Assembly (NCBI GenBank): GCA_945873715.1
Contig: CAMCFL010000038.1
Location: 1-12,189, forward strand
Reading direction: 5' to 3'
Length of the DNA: 12,189 bases
Source: Akkermansia muciniphila
GTDB taxonomy: Bacteria > Verrucomicrobiota > Verrucomicrobiia > Limisphaerales > UBA9464
This document shows positions 1-6,597 of the stretch, piece by piece; within the stretch, counting starts at the first letter, position 1, and every line of letters begins with the position of its first letter. Below the pieces are notes generated by a model. It was given only the letters and a program-made list of their open reading frames with translations. It was not told where the DNA came from and did no database searches. The position numbers were made by a program, and so were the translations under genes.

Positions 1-60
1 TTGGTGACGTTGGCGGAGGAGAAGGTGAAGTTGGTGGTGAACGAGACCGAACCGGAATTG
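1..60. repeat. 60-bp exact direct repeat, copy 1 (inside the secreted protein gene)
   Basis: Bases 1-60 are identical to 721-780, and weaker similarity continues for about 40 more bases in both copies (coding for WAGYGxGPAF). The period is exactly 720 bp (240 codons). The copy may extend beyond the left edge. Perfect identity at DNA level, including synonymous positions, suggests recent duplication or gene conversion rather than ancient domain repetition. Confidence 0.95.
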
Positions 61-1352
61 ACGAAGGCTGGGCCCGCGCCGTAGCCGGCCCAGACGAAGG
101 TGGCCTGACCGGAGATGGTCGAGGTGCCGAGGAGTTCGAGCCGGGAACCGTAGCTGCCCAGGATGCGGCTGTCGTTGGCCCAGGTGAAGGTGCCGGCGAC
201 CCGCACGTGACCGGGCTTGCTGGCGTCGTAGGTGGAAAGGTTGTGATCGGCGGTGGTGCTGAGGGCGAGGAGTCCGCCGGCGGGAACGGTGAGGACTGGG
301 AGGGAGCCGTCGCCGTCTCGGTTGATACTGCCTGCAAGCCACCAGACGTTGGTGGCGACCAACGCCTGGCCGCGGAATTCGCCGCTGGTGAGGGCGTAGT
401 TGGCGATGCTCGACGGGGTCGACATCACCCAGGTGCCACCGGACTGGTTGTAGCGGGCGACGGTGACGTTGGTGAGTTGACGGACGGTGCCGGCGGACTG
501 CCAGAGCGAGGGCGTGAACAGGTCCTTGGTGCGGAGGGAAGCATCGGAGCCGCGGAAGCGCAGGGCGTTGGCCGGGGCGGTGATGGGGCCTTCGATGGAG
601 GCGATCGTGCCGCCGTCGAGACCGAGGATGGCGTTGGCACCGAGGGTGGCGTTGCCGGCGTGACGGAAGTTGGAGTTCACCACCGACATTTCACCGCCGG
701 CGTGGGACCAGGCGTTGAGGTTGGTGACGTTGGCGGAGGAGAAGGTGAAGTTGGTGGTGAACGAGACCGAACCGGAATTGATGAACGCCGGGCCGCCACC
801 GTATCCGGCCCAGACCAAGGTCGTCGGGACGGTGACGTTCAGGCTGCCCGCCTGCAGCCAGCTTCCGGCGTAGTAGCCGAGGAGTCGGCCGGTCCCGGAC
901 CAGGTGGTGGTTCCGGTCGTGGTGATGCGGGTGGTGTCGATGGCCCGGTCACCGGTGCCGGTCAGGGTCACCGTTCCCGCGAAGTTGAAGGTGCCGGCTC
1001 CGGCGAGGGTGCCGCCGTTCCAGTCAAAGACGGTGTTGGTCGCGAAGCTGGACGCGCCGGTCAGGGTGATGGAACCCGCGGGGGTGATCCGGACGGACTG
1101 GGTCCCGGACGCGGCCCCCACCGTCAGTTGGGTGACACTCGCGGGGGTGTCGATCGTGACCAGGTAGGTGCCGGGGGTGGTGATCTGGGCGGTGTCGGCC
1201 GCGACGGGGACCTTGTTGGGCGACCAGTTGGCGGCCTGATTCCACGATCCACCGACGGTGTTGGTCCAGGTCAGTGTTTCGGCACGACCGGTGAGGAAGA
1301 GAAGGCCGAAGCCAATGACGGCAAAAAGCGAGTGCTTCACGACTGATTTCAT
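1..1352 (-). CDS. Large secreted beta-strand-repeat protein, N-terminal part (runs off left edge)
   Basis: This frame is open on the minus strand from ATG at 1352-1350 to the window edge, giving 450 complete codons and no stop, so the protein is longer than what is seen. It begins MKSVVKHSLFAVIGFGLLFL, a signal peptide with cleavage plausible after TGRA. The mature part opens with a TWTNTVGGSWNQAANWSP stretch, typical of large exported beta-helix or autotransporter-associated-repeat proteins of Verrucomicrobiota and Planctomycetota. The rest is Gly/Thr/Ser/Asn-rich with short alternating strands (SVSFTTNFTF, TNVTVARYNQSGGTW). No catalytic motif is visible. A segment containing WAGYGxGPAF(I/V)NSGS recurs exactly 240 residues apart (about residues 180-210 and 420-450). 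No Shine-Dalgarno sequence precedes the ATG, but the upstream leader can fold. The role is probably cell-surface or extracellular; adhesion is only a guess. The C-terminal anchor (autotransporter barrel or PEP-CTERM) lies outside the window. Confidence 0.85.
   Translation of the reverse strand, partial: MKSVVKHSLFAVIGFGLLFLTGRAETLTWTNTVGGSWNQAANWSPNKVPVAADTAQITTPGTYLVTIDTPASVTQLTVGAASGTQSVRITPAGSITLTGASSFATNTVFDWNGGTLAGAGTFNFAGTVTLTGTGDRAIDTTRITTTGTTTWSGTGRLLGYYAGSWLQAGSLNVTVPTTLVWAGYGGGPAFINSGSVSFTTNFTFSSANVTNLNAWSHAGGEMSVVNSNFRHAGNATLGANAILGLDGGTIASIEGPITAPANALRFRGSDASLRTKDLFTPSLWQSAGTVRQLTNVTVARYNQSGGTWVMSTPSSIANYALTSGEFRGQALVATNVWWLAGSINRDGDGSLPVLTVPAGGLLALSTTADHNLSTYDASKPGHVRVAGTFTWANDSRILGSYGSRLELLGTSTISGQATFVWAGYGAGPAFVNSGSVSFTTNFTFSSANVT
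721..780. repeat. 60-bp exact direct repeat, copy 2
   Basis: This is the second copy of the block at 1-60. On the coding (minus) strand it encodes the segment NSGSVSFTTNFTFSSANVTN at about residues 191-210 of the secreted protein. Confidence 0.95.
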
Positions 1353-1367
1353 TCGGAAATGGAGGCG

Positions 1368-1481
1368 CCGTCGGAGACGGAAGGGCCGGCAATGGTCCCC
1401 TCCGCCTACGGCGGCTGCCCTTGGGTACCACTAGAGGCCAGATCGATGGAAACCCGAATACGTGTTGATACGTAGCCGGTT
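1368..1481 (-). promoter_or_regulatory. Candidate structured 5' leader of the secreted-protein gene
   Basis: Three hairpins can be drawn in the sense of the downstream gene. The first pairs AACC with GGTT and TACGT with ACGTA (1451-1481, with an internal loop). The second is a 10-bp stem with one A.G mismatch (1423-1432 with 1391-1400) enclosing CCGCC-GTA-GGCGG (1402-1414). The third is CCGTC-TCC-GACGG (1368-1380), which ends 15 bases before the ATG at 1352. None is followed by a T-run, so none looks like a simple terminator. I could not match the layout to a known riboswitch class. The whole 1353-1518 gap otherwise holds only the presumed promoter. It could be a cis-regulatory RNA or merely GC-rich folding. 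Confidence 0.3.
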
Positions 1482-1518
1482 GGGATCCCTGCGACGATCC
1501 GGGGGATGGAACGGTCCC

Positions 1519-2775
1519 TTACTTCACTTCGATCTCGATCACGGGGCTGACCATTTCCATCGACCATTCCCGAGGCTTGCCCCGCGAGACGGCGGTGCTG
1601 TCGTAGCTAATCTGGATTTGGTGGCGTCCGGGTTCCTGGAACGGAGCCATTCTCGACAGGTTGAGGGTCCGGAGCCTCCGGTCGTTCGGACGCAGCGGTT
1701 CCGAGTGCCAGGACGGGGATTGCCGTGCGGCGATGGATGAACCTGCGGTCGGAAACCCTTCCGCACGGCGGGAGGGGGTGATCCGGCGAAGGTTCCACAG
1801 CTCGATGCCGTCGGTCACATCCACAAACTCCCTGGATGAACCCGCTGGGAATCCGGGTCCGGTACAAAACTGCACCGTGAGGACGACATCGGCATCGGTC
1901 CGGAACGTCCGTTCCGGGCCCAGTTCGATCCAGATGCCGGGGAGGAGGGGCGGGTTCAGCGCCGGCCGAACCTCGCGGGGCATCCGGAGGAACTCACCCA
2001 ACGTGGCATGGATCACCGGGACCCCGTTCCGGTGTTCCTCGGGACTGAGGAAGATTCTTTCACCGGACTTCCGACGGCCTGCCCAAGCCGAGGGCTTTTC
2101 GACCTCCCATTGATAGGTCGGGTCCGGTGCGTGGAGGATCAATCGACGGAGGCCGTCGGCGTACACGCAGACCTGGTCCGGATGCGCGGGATCGGGAAAC
2201 AGGCCGTTGGGGGAGTCGGCGTGTGCCGGGGTCGCGGGCAGGGCCCGCCAGGTGGATCCGCGATCCGTGGATTCGAGAATCCGTCGAGGTGTGCCGGGAT
2301 CGGTCGGGCTCGCCGTAATCGCAAACACGCGACCGCCGAAGGCAAGGACGTGCTGGAAACCTCCGTCGCGTGAGGCCAGTTCCCACGCATCGTTCCTGGT
2401 TGGCTTGCGGTAGAGGCCGTAAATCCACTGTGTTGGCACTGGAAGCGGAATGGGCTGGTCCCCCTGGACCCGGGGCGGTTGGTAGCCCCGGACCGCGTAG
2501 TAATAGAGGTCCCCTTCGCCGTCGGTGTTTCCCGTCATGCTGCCGCCGCGGGGCATGGACTCGGGGATCGGGACGCGTTCCCAGGCGTCGGCCGAGACCG
2601 AGGCCCGGTAGAGCCCATTGCGGGTCGAGGCATAGTGGTGTTCCCGGCCAGTCAGGACGGCTTCGATGCGTTCGGTATCCGTCGGGGCGCCCGCCATTGC
2701 CTGCCACATCGTCGGACAGGGTAGGCACGCTACCAAGACGGCGAGGCTGAGGGGGGAGGGGAGGCGGGGCTTCAT
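1519..2775 (-). CDS. Exported hypothetical protein with an Asp-box (BNR-like) motif
   Basis: A 418-residue protein. The N-terminus MKPRLPSPLSLAVLVACLPC is an export signal. LVAC at residues 14-17 fits a lipobox, but cleavage by signal peptidase I after AMAGA (residue 30) is equally possible. Residues 169-176 read STDRGSTW, a perfect Asp-box (S-x-D-x-G-x-T-W) as in sialidase/VPS10-type beta-propellers. Weaker blade-like repeats surround it (NGLYRAS...AWERVP near 53-69, IYGLYRKPTRNDAWELAS near 118-135). The C-terminal 140 residues are beta-rich, perhaps an Ig-like domain (IWIELGPERTFR...RHQIQISYDS). Sialidase catalytic arginines cannot be assigned, so no enzyme activity is claimed. The gene is followed by a 166-bp gap before the next minus-strand gene and is probably transcribed alone. 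Confidence 0.75.
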   Translation of the reverse strand: MKPRLPSPLSLAVLVACLPCPTMWQAMAGAPTDTERIEAVLTGREHHYASTRNGLYRASVSADAWERVPIPESMPRGGSMTGNTDGEGDLYYYAVRGYQPPRVQGDQPIPLPVPTQWIYGLYRKPTRNDAWELASRDGGFQHVLAFGGRVFAITASPTDPGTPRRILESTDRGSTWRALPATPAHADSPNGLFPDPAHPDQVCVYADGLRRLILHAPDPTYQWEVEKPSAWAGRRKSGERIFLSPEEHRNGVPVIHATLGEFLRMPREVRPALNPPLLPGIWIELGPERTFRTDADVVLTVQFCTGPGFPAGSSREFVDVTDGIELWNLRRITPSRRAEGFPTAGSSIAARQSPSWHSEPLRPNDRRLRTLNLSRMAPFQEPGRHQIQISYDSTAVSRGKPREWSMEMVSPVIEIEVK

Positions 2776-2817
2776 GGACCGAGGGAAGTGCCTACGTGAG
2801 ACCGTGGATCGACACCA

Positions 2818-2844
2818 GCGTCACTGTTTTTCCCTGTGTGACGC
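2818..2844. promoter_or_regulatory. Inverted repeat GCGTCAC-N13-GTGACGC
   Basis: A perfect 7-bp inverted repeat with a 13-base spacer lies 43 bases upstream of the Asp-box protein start (2775), inside the 123-bp gap 2776-2898. There is no T-run on either side. It could be an operator or a hairpin behind the DUF5615 gene, and the sequence alone does not decide. The rest of the gap shows nothing recognisable. Confidence 0.25.
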
Positions 2845-2898
2845 GGGCGTTGGATGTGAAGGATCCCTTTTCTGCGGGGCGGATTCGTACCGCTGAGA

Positions 2899-3237
2899 CT
2901 ACGGAGAACCGATCTCCACCAGATCCTCCCCGCTGCGCAGCATCCCAAGAGCGGTCACAAGATGCTGCGAAAGGATCGCCATCAAGGCGGCTTCAGACGT
3001 GTTGCCACAGGTGAGCCACAGGACTTTGGGCGGGCTACCATGATTCTCCAGCAAGCGCACAAAGTCGCTGTCCTTGGTAAGCACGACCGCATCCGCTGCC
3101 CGTGCCGCAGCGAAGATCTCCTCGTCGCAGGCGTCCCGTAAGCCAAGGTCCCGGAGGGGCAGCGCCGTGATCGGGTGGTTCGTGGCAATCCAGCGGGCGA
3201 GTCGAGGCGAGAGTTGGGCGTCCACCCAGAGCGTCAT
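2899..3237 (-). CDS. DUF5615 PIN-like protein (putative toxin)
   Basis: A 112-residue protein with the hallmarks of DUF5615 (Mut7-C/PIN-like fold). These are WVDAQLSPRLA near the N-terminus (Asp6), acidic residues DACDEEIF at 35-42, VLTKDSDF at 52-59 (Asp56, Asp58) and the GNTS turn at 78-81. In PIN-like folds these acidic residues form the metal-dependent nuclease site; nuclease activity here is inferred, not shown. Its ATG overlaps the TGA of the upstream DUF433 gene (ATGA, 3234-3237), so the two are translationally coupled. DUF433-DUF5615 is a recurrent pair usually read as an antitoxin-toxin module. All key residues appear intact. Confidence 0.85.
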   Translation of the reverse strand: MTLWVDAQLSPRLARWIATNHPITALPLRDLGLRDACDEEIFAAARAADAVVLTKDSDFVRLLENHGSPPKVLWLTCGNTSEAALMAILSQHLVTALGMLRSGEDLVEIGSP

Positions 3238-3458
3238 GCAGCTAGAAGGGGGTGGTCGATCCGGCGGCGTGCGTATGCGAGACAGGCTTTCACGTCATCC
3301 GGTTCAAGATCGGGCATCTCCTCAAGGATTCGTGCGGCATCAAGGCCAGCGGCAAACAGGTCGAGGATATCGCTGACTCGAATGCGCATCCCACGCACGC
3401 ACGGACGACCTCCGCACTGCTTCGGGTTGACCGTGATGCGATCGAGCAAAGAAGCCAT
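3234..3458 (-). CDS. DUF433 protein (putative antitoxin)
   Basis: A 74-residue protein starting MASLLDRITVNPKQCGGRPC, followed by VRGMRIRVSDILDLFAAG and LEPDDVKACLAYA, the conserved DUF433 pattern. The second half is a small helix-turn-helix-like domain that can bind DNA, so autoregulation is plausible. I chose the ATG at 3458 because DUF433 proteins normally begin a few residues before the ITxNP motif. An in-frame ATG at 3521 would add 21 unconserved residues and would put the start directly against the palindromic repeat, leaving no promoter room. No Shine-Dalgarno sequence is visible for either start. It is coupled to the downstream DUF5615 gene by a 4-base overlap. Confidence 0.85.
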   Translation of the reverse strand: MASLLDRITVNPKQCGGRPCVRGMRIRVSDILDLFAAGLDAARILEEMPDLEPDDVKACLAYARRRIDHPLLAA

Positions 3459-3521
3459 GGGGAGACGGTACCCCACTGCCTGTGGGACCAGCAATGTGGA
3501 TTCGAGGGACGGCCGGCGCAT

Positions 3522-3634
3522 GGGCGCAGCTTGAGTTTGTCATGGGTGTAGCCGCCTGCCCTCAGGCGGTGATGTGAAAGCGCCCGCTGAGGGCAGCGGG
3601 CCTACATCCCTGACAACAAACTCAAGATGCACCC
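3522..3634. repeat. Double-hairpin palindromic element, copy 1
   Basis: A 113-bp intergenic element whose ends are inverted repeats: left GGGCGCAGCTTGAGTTTGT, right (reverse complement) GGGTGCATCTTGAGTTTGT. Inside are two stem-loops that share a core. One is CCGCCTG-CCCT-CAGGCGG (3552-3569). The other is GCCCGCTG-AGGG-CAGCGGGC (3582-3601). The loops CCCT and AGGG are complementary, so the whole element can also fold as one long imperfect hairpin. The same element occurs at 11808-11921 in the opposite orientation. It ends 5 bases beyond the stop of the dehydrogenase small-subunit gene and may act as a transcriptional barrier. No open frame or target-site duplication was seen. It is REP- or MITE-like. 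Confidence 0.85.
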
Positions 3635-3639
3635 GTGGC

Positions 3640-4287
3640 CTAGGGCTTCCCAATTCCCAGCTTTGCCAGGACTTCCGGAGGCGGTCCATCGAAGCGGGTG
3701 CGGGCAACGTTTCCGATGAACCCGACGTCCTTCATTCCCACGGGCGAGGTGTAGTAACCGCCGAGGGTCAGGTTGCGGAAAAGATGGAAGAACTTCGCGG
3801 CGGTCTCGAAGCCCGGCTTGGCGGCGGGGAGGTGGCAGATGGCGTCGGCGATCTGCGATTGCTGGGCGGCGGTGAGGGCGGCGAAGTCCGCCTCGAAACG
3901 CTTCCGACTCTCCGCTTCCAGCCACTGGAGTCCGTCGAGCAGGACCGGTCGGTCAGCTTGTTGGGTGGCGTAGGGAGCACTGACCCATTCATCGATGAAC
4001 GCCGGAACGCCCACGGTGCTCGCTGCGGGGGAGCGGTCGTCGGCGGGCAGGATGAGATCCACCAGCGCGGTCACGGTCCGGCGTTGGCCTTCGGAGAAGG
4101 TGAGCGGCCAGAGTTCACCAGGTTTGTAGCTCTTGAGGAGATTGGGATCGGTTCCGTAGGGCTTGCCGGAAGGGGTGCTGGCCGGGGCGGCGGAGTCGGC
4201 GGCCACGGCACCTGGTTGTGCGGCCATCAGCACGGTGGCGGAGGCGATCCATTGCAGGGCCTCGCGACGGGAGATTTCAGGAGTCAT
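3640..4287 (-). CDS. Gluconate 2-dehydrogenase subunit 3 family protein (Tat-exported small subunit)
   Basis: A 215-residue protein from ATG 4287. It begins MTPEISRREALQWIASATVL, a twin-arginine-like signal (SRREALQ) followed by a hydrophobic stretch and AVAA. The mature domain matches the gluconate 2-dehydrogenase subunit 3 family: TALVDLILPADDRSPAAS then VGVPAFIDEW (72-101), and TLGGYYTSPVGMKDVGFIGN (174-193). In this family the small subunit carries the Tat signal and escorts the folded GMC flavoprotein to the periplasm. The GMC gene ends 11 bases upstream, so the two form an operon. The frame extends upstream into the GMC gene without a stop, but that part is out of character and is rejected. 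Confidence 0.9.
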   Translation of the reverse strand: MTPEISRREALQWIASATVLMAAQPGAVAADSAAPASTPSGKPYGTDPNLLKSYKPGELWPLTFSEGQRRTVTALVDLILPADDRSPAASTVGVPAFIDEWVSAPYATQQADRPVLLDGLQWLEAESRKRFEADFAALTAAQQSQIADAICHLPAAKPGFETAAKFFHLFRNLTLGGYYTSPVGMKDVGFIGNVARTRFDGPPPEVLAKLGIGKP

Positions 4288-4298
4288 GCGGGTGAGGG

Positions 4299-6158
4299 TT
4301 AGAGATTGCCCTTCTTGAGTTCGGCGAGCAGGTGGTCGGAGGCGCGCCAGGCGAGGGCCATGATCGACAGGGTGGGATTCTTGTCGGCGTTGGAAACGAA
4401 CGGGCCACCGTCGGTGACGAAGAGGTTGGGGATGTCCCACGACTGGCACCATTGATTGAGCACGGAGTCCTTGGGAGAGCTTCCGATGCAGGTGGTGCCG
4501 ACCTCGTGGATGATGGCGCCGCCAGCGTAGATGGCCTTTTTGCCGTCGGCCTGGGGAGTGCCAAGGATCCGGCCACCCATGTTCTCGATGATGTCCTTGA
4601 AGGTCTGGTGCATGTGGGCGGCCTGCTTGATCTCGTGTTCGGTCCAGCCGAACTGAAAGCGCAGGACCGGGATTCCCCATTGGTCCTTCACCTCAGGATC
4701 GATCTCACAGAACGATTTGTCGTTGGGGATCATCTCACCCCGGCCGGCCAGCGTGATCACCGAGCCGTAGTAACGTCGGGCATCGGCCTTGAGCTGCTTT
4801 CCGTAGGCACCGTTGTTGGATTCGGTCAGCCAGTTGAACGAGCCCACTGCCGGCATCTGACGTCCGCCGCTGATCTCGATGTGATACCCGCGGGCGAATC
4901 CGAGTTGGCCGGCGAGCTGTTCCTTGTACAGCCACCAGGGCGTGTACAGATGCATGGCGGTACCGGCACCTTCATCGTTCCACGCCGGCAGATTTTCCAG
5001 GGCGGGAATCTGGCCTTGAAGCTGGGCGCCGACGGTGTCCATCAGGTAGCGACCGAGTTTCCCCGAGGAATTGCCGACTCCGTTGGGGAACCGTGCGCTC
5101 CTTGAATTGAGCAGGATGCGGGCGGATTCACAGCCGGAGGCGGCCAGCACCACGACCCGTGCCTTGACGTGACGATCGGACTTGCTGGGTTTGTCCACGT
5201 AATGGACGCCGGTGGCACGGCCGCGGTCATCGACGGTCACCTCGCGGACCATGGCGTCGGTGATGATGTCGAGATTGCCGGTCGCGAGGGCGGGCGGGAT
5301 GTGGACGGTGGTGGGTTGGTAGTTCGCCCGGATGTTGCAGCCGCGGCCGCAGGGCGTGGACCAGAAGCAGGGGAGCCGCTTCTTGGCGTCGTCCGAGTAG
5401 ATCTTCTGGGCCTTGGGATCACCCGGGTGCAGGAGTTCGGCGTGCTTCTGGTAGTTGGGGTGGGCCGACTTGATGGCGATGTGCGCCGGGATGACGGGAA
5501 TGCCCAGCTTGCCGCAGTGCTTCTGGATGAGGAGTTCGTACCCGCGGGGCTTCGGGGGCGGAAGGAGGACGCCGGGGGAGGAATTGGGGGTGTTCTCCAG
5601 CTCCGGGGTCTGGTTGGCACCGTAGACCCCGATCAACGCCTCGACCTTGTCGTAGTACGGTGCGAGATCCTTGTAGTCGAGAGGCCAGTCCAACCCGAGG
5701 CCGTCGCGGGACTTTGGCTTGAAATCGTATTGGCCCATCCGCAGCGAGATGCGTCCCCAGTGGTTGGCTCGCCCCCCCAGCATGCGGGGGCGCCACCAGA
5801 TCCATTCCTGTTTTGAACCCACCGCCTGCCAGTCACGGGCGACATGGAACTTGCCGCTCGCATCGTCCGTCCGACGCGAGGTGTAGGGTTCCCCGGGAAC
5901 GGTCCATCCGCCGTCGACGGTGGCGTCATAGAAACCAAAGTGTTTGTCGGGAGTGGGCGCGCCGCGCAGGGGAGCCGTCCCGTTGATGTTGAACATCGGG
6001 GTCTCGCGGGGAGGCTCGTAATTCCTTCCGGCCTCCAGGAGGAGGACTTTCGCCCCCGCCTGGGCGAGGGTGTAGGCGGTCTGTCCGCCAGCGGCACCGG
6101 AACCGACGACAATCACGTCGTATTGCGGCTGCGTCTTGCGGTCGAGAAGCAGGGGCAT
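4299..6158 (-). CDS. GMC-family FAD-dependent oxidoreductase (sugar/alcohol dehydrogenase)
   Basis: A 619-residue flavoprotein. The Rossmann FAD motif VVGSGAAGG lies at 17-25 and the ribose-binding glutamate at the end of strand 2 (LLLEAG, Glu42). MLGGRANHWGRISLRM is the characteristic second FAD motif. The C-terminus carries His551 (HEVGTTCIG) and Asn594 (NADKNPTLSI), the usual His/Asn active-site pair of GMC enzymes. There is no signal peptide, which fits export bound to the Tat-signal small subunit encoded 11 bases downstream. Relatives oxidise gluconate, fructose, sorbitol or the 3-OH of glucosides, passing electrons to a cytochrome c. The substrate cannot be read from sequence; glucoside 3-dehydrogenase is one candidate. 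No CxxCH cytochrome gene is present in this window. Confidence 0.92.
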   Translation of the reverse strand: MPLLLDRKTQPQYDVIVVGSGAAGGQTAYTLAQAGAKVLLLEAGRNYEPPRETPMFNINGTAPLRGAPTPDKHFGFYDATVDGGWTVPGEPYTSRRTDDASGKFHVARDWQAVGSKQEWIWWRPRMLGGRANHWGRISLRMGQYDFKPKSRDGLGLDWPLDYKDLAPYYDKVEALIGVYGANQTPELENTPNSSPGVLLPPPKPRGYELLIQKHCGKLGIPVIPAHIAIKSAHPNYQKHAELLHPGDPKAQKIYSDDAKKRLPCFWSTPCGRGCNIRANYQPTTVHIPPALATGNLDIITDAMVREVTVDDRGRATGVHYVDKPSKSDRHVKARVVVLAASGCESARILLNSRSARFPNGVGNSSGKLGRYLMDTVGAQLQGQIPALENLPAWNDEGAGTAMHLYTPWWLYKEQLAGQLGFARGYHIEISGGRQMPAVGSFNWLTESNNGAYGKQLKADARRYYGSVITLAGRGEMIPNDKSFCEIDPEVKDQWGIPVLRFQFGWTEHEIKQAAHMHQTFKDIIENMGGRILGTPQADGKKAIYAGGAIIHEVGTTCIGSSPKDSVLNQWCQSWDIPNLFVTDGGPFVSNADKNPTLSIMALAWRASDHLLAELKKGNL

Positions 6159-6597
6159 CGGAAGAGCGTGGAGAATCCCGCTGCCGGTTGCCAGAGTTCA
6201 GATGCGCACCCGGCATCGTGCGTCCCAAGCGTCCGAGGGAGCGAAGAAGTTTTACCGCGGATCGCGCGGATCAACGCGGATGGGATCGGACTCCGTCACG
6301 GGGTCAGCCCCTGGGACGAATCCGAATTCCGCCCACCCTGTGAGGGGCCGGCGTTCATTTGGTGGGACGGCTCACGCGAAAGTGCACCGCGGATCGCGTG
6401 GATGGACGCAGGGGCGAAGCGAGAGGGGCATCTGCCATCGGGTGTCCCTATCCGTGATATCCGCGCGATCCGCGGTCAAAACTGCGGGTCGGGACCCGGG
6501 CAATGGGTGGCACCCGGACACGGAGTCCGCCTGGGAAATGGGATGGCATTCATGTCGCGCATCGGGAGCGGTCTCCAGACGTGAACGGCGCGCCTTC
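6159..6597. other. Non-coding gap of 439 bp
   Basis: This lies between the GMC gene start and the DUF1990 gene stop. No frame in it resembles a protein, because the longer frames that cross it are overlaps of the neighbours. It holds the inverted-repeat element at 6248-6483. A small GGGTC/GACCC palindrome sits at 6486-6497. I saw no terminator with a T-run. Confidence 0.7.
6248..6483. repeat. MITE-like element bounded by CCGCGGATCGCGCGGAT inverted repeats
   Basis: The left end (6248-6281) reads AGTTTTACCGCGGATCGCGC and onward. The right end (6449-6483), reverse-complemented, reads AGTTTTGACCGCGGATCGCG and onward. The two termini match over about 25 bases with one inserted base. A third, direct copy (ACCGCGGATCGCGTGGAT, 6386-6403) lies in the middle. 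A solo end occurs at 9824-9837. No transposase or open frame is carried. This is best read as a dispersed, non-autonomous repeat or a cluster of short palindromic repeats. Confidence 0.6.

Noticed and set aside
207..1346. 379-residue plus-strand open frame, Gly/Val/Arg-rich
   Set aside because: It lies antisense to the minus-strand secreted protein, whose frame is open to the edge with a signal peptide and recognisable repeats. The plus-strand translation has the low-complexity make-up of a GC-rich shadow.
1368..1481. c-di-GMP (GEMM) riboswitch
   Set aside because: Stem order looked superficially similar, but the conserved GCAAA and tetraloop/receptor elements are absent, so only an unnamed structured leader is proposed.
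1519..2775. Sialidase assignment for the Asp-box protein
   Set aside because: Only one perfect Asp-box and no identifiable catalytic arginine triad or FRIP motif; Asp-boxes occur in many non-sialidase propellers.
4288..4680. 131-residue upstream extension of the dehydrogenase small subunit
   Set aside because: It overlaps the GMC coding region and would bury the Tat signal internally.
4332..5105. 257-residue plus-strand frame opposite the GMC gene
   Set aside because: It is antisense to a strongly conserved flavoprotein and has no recognisable domain.
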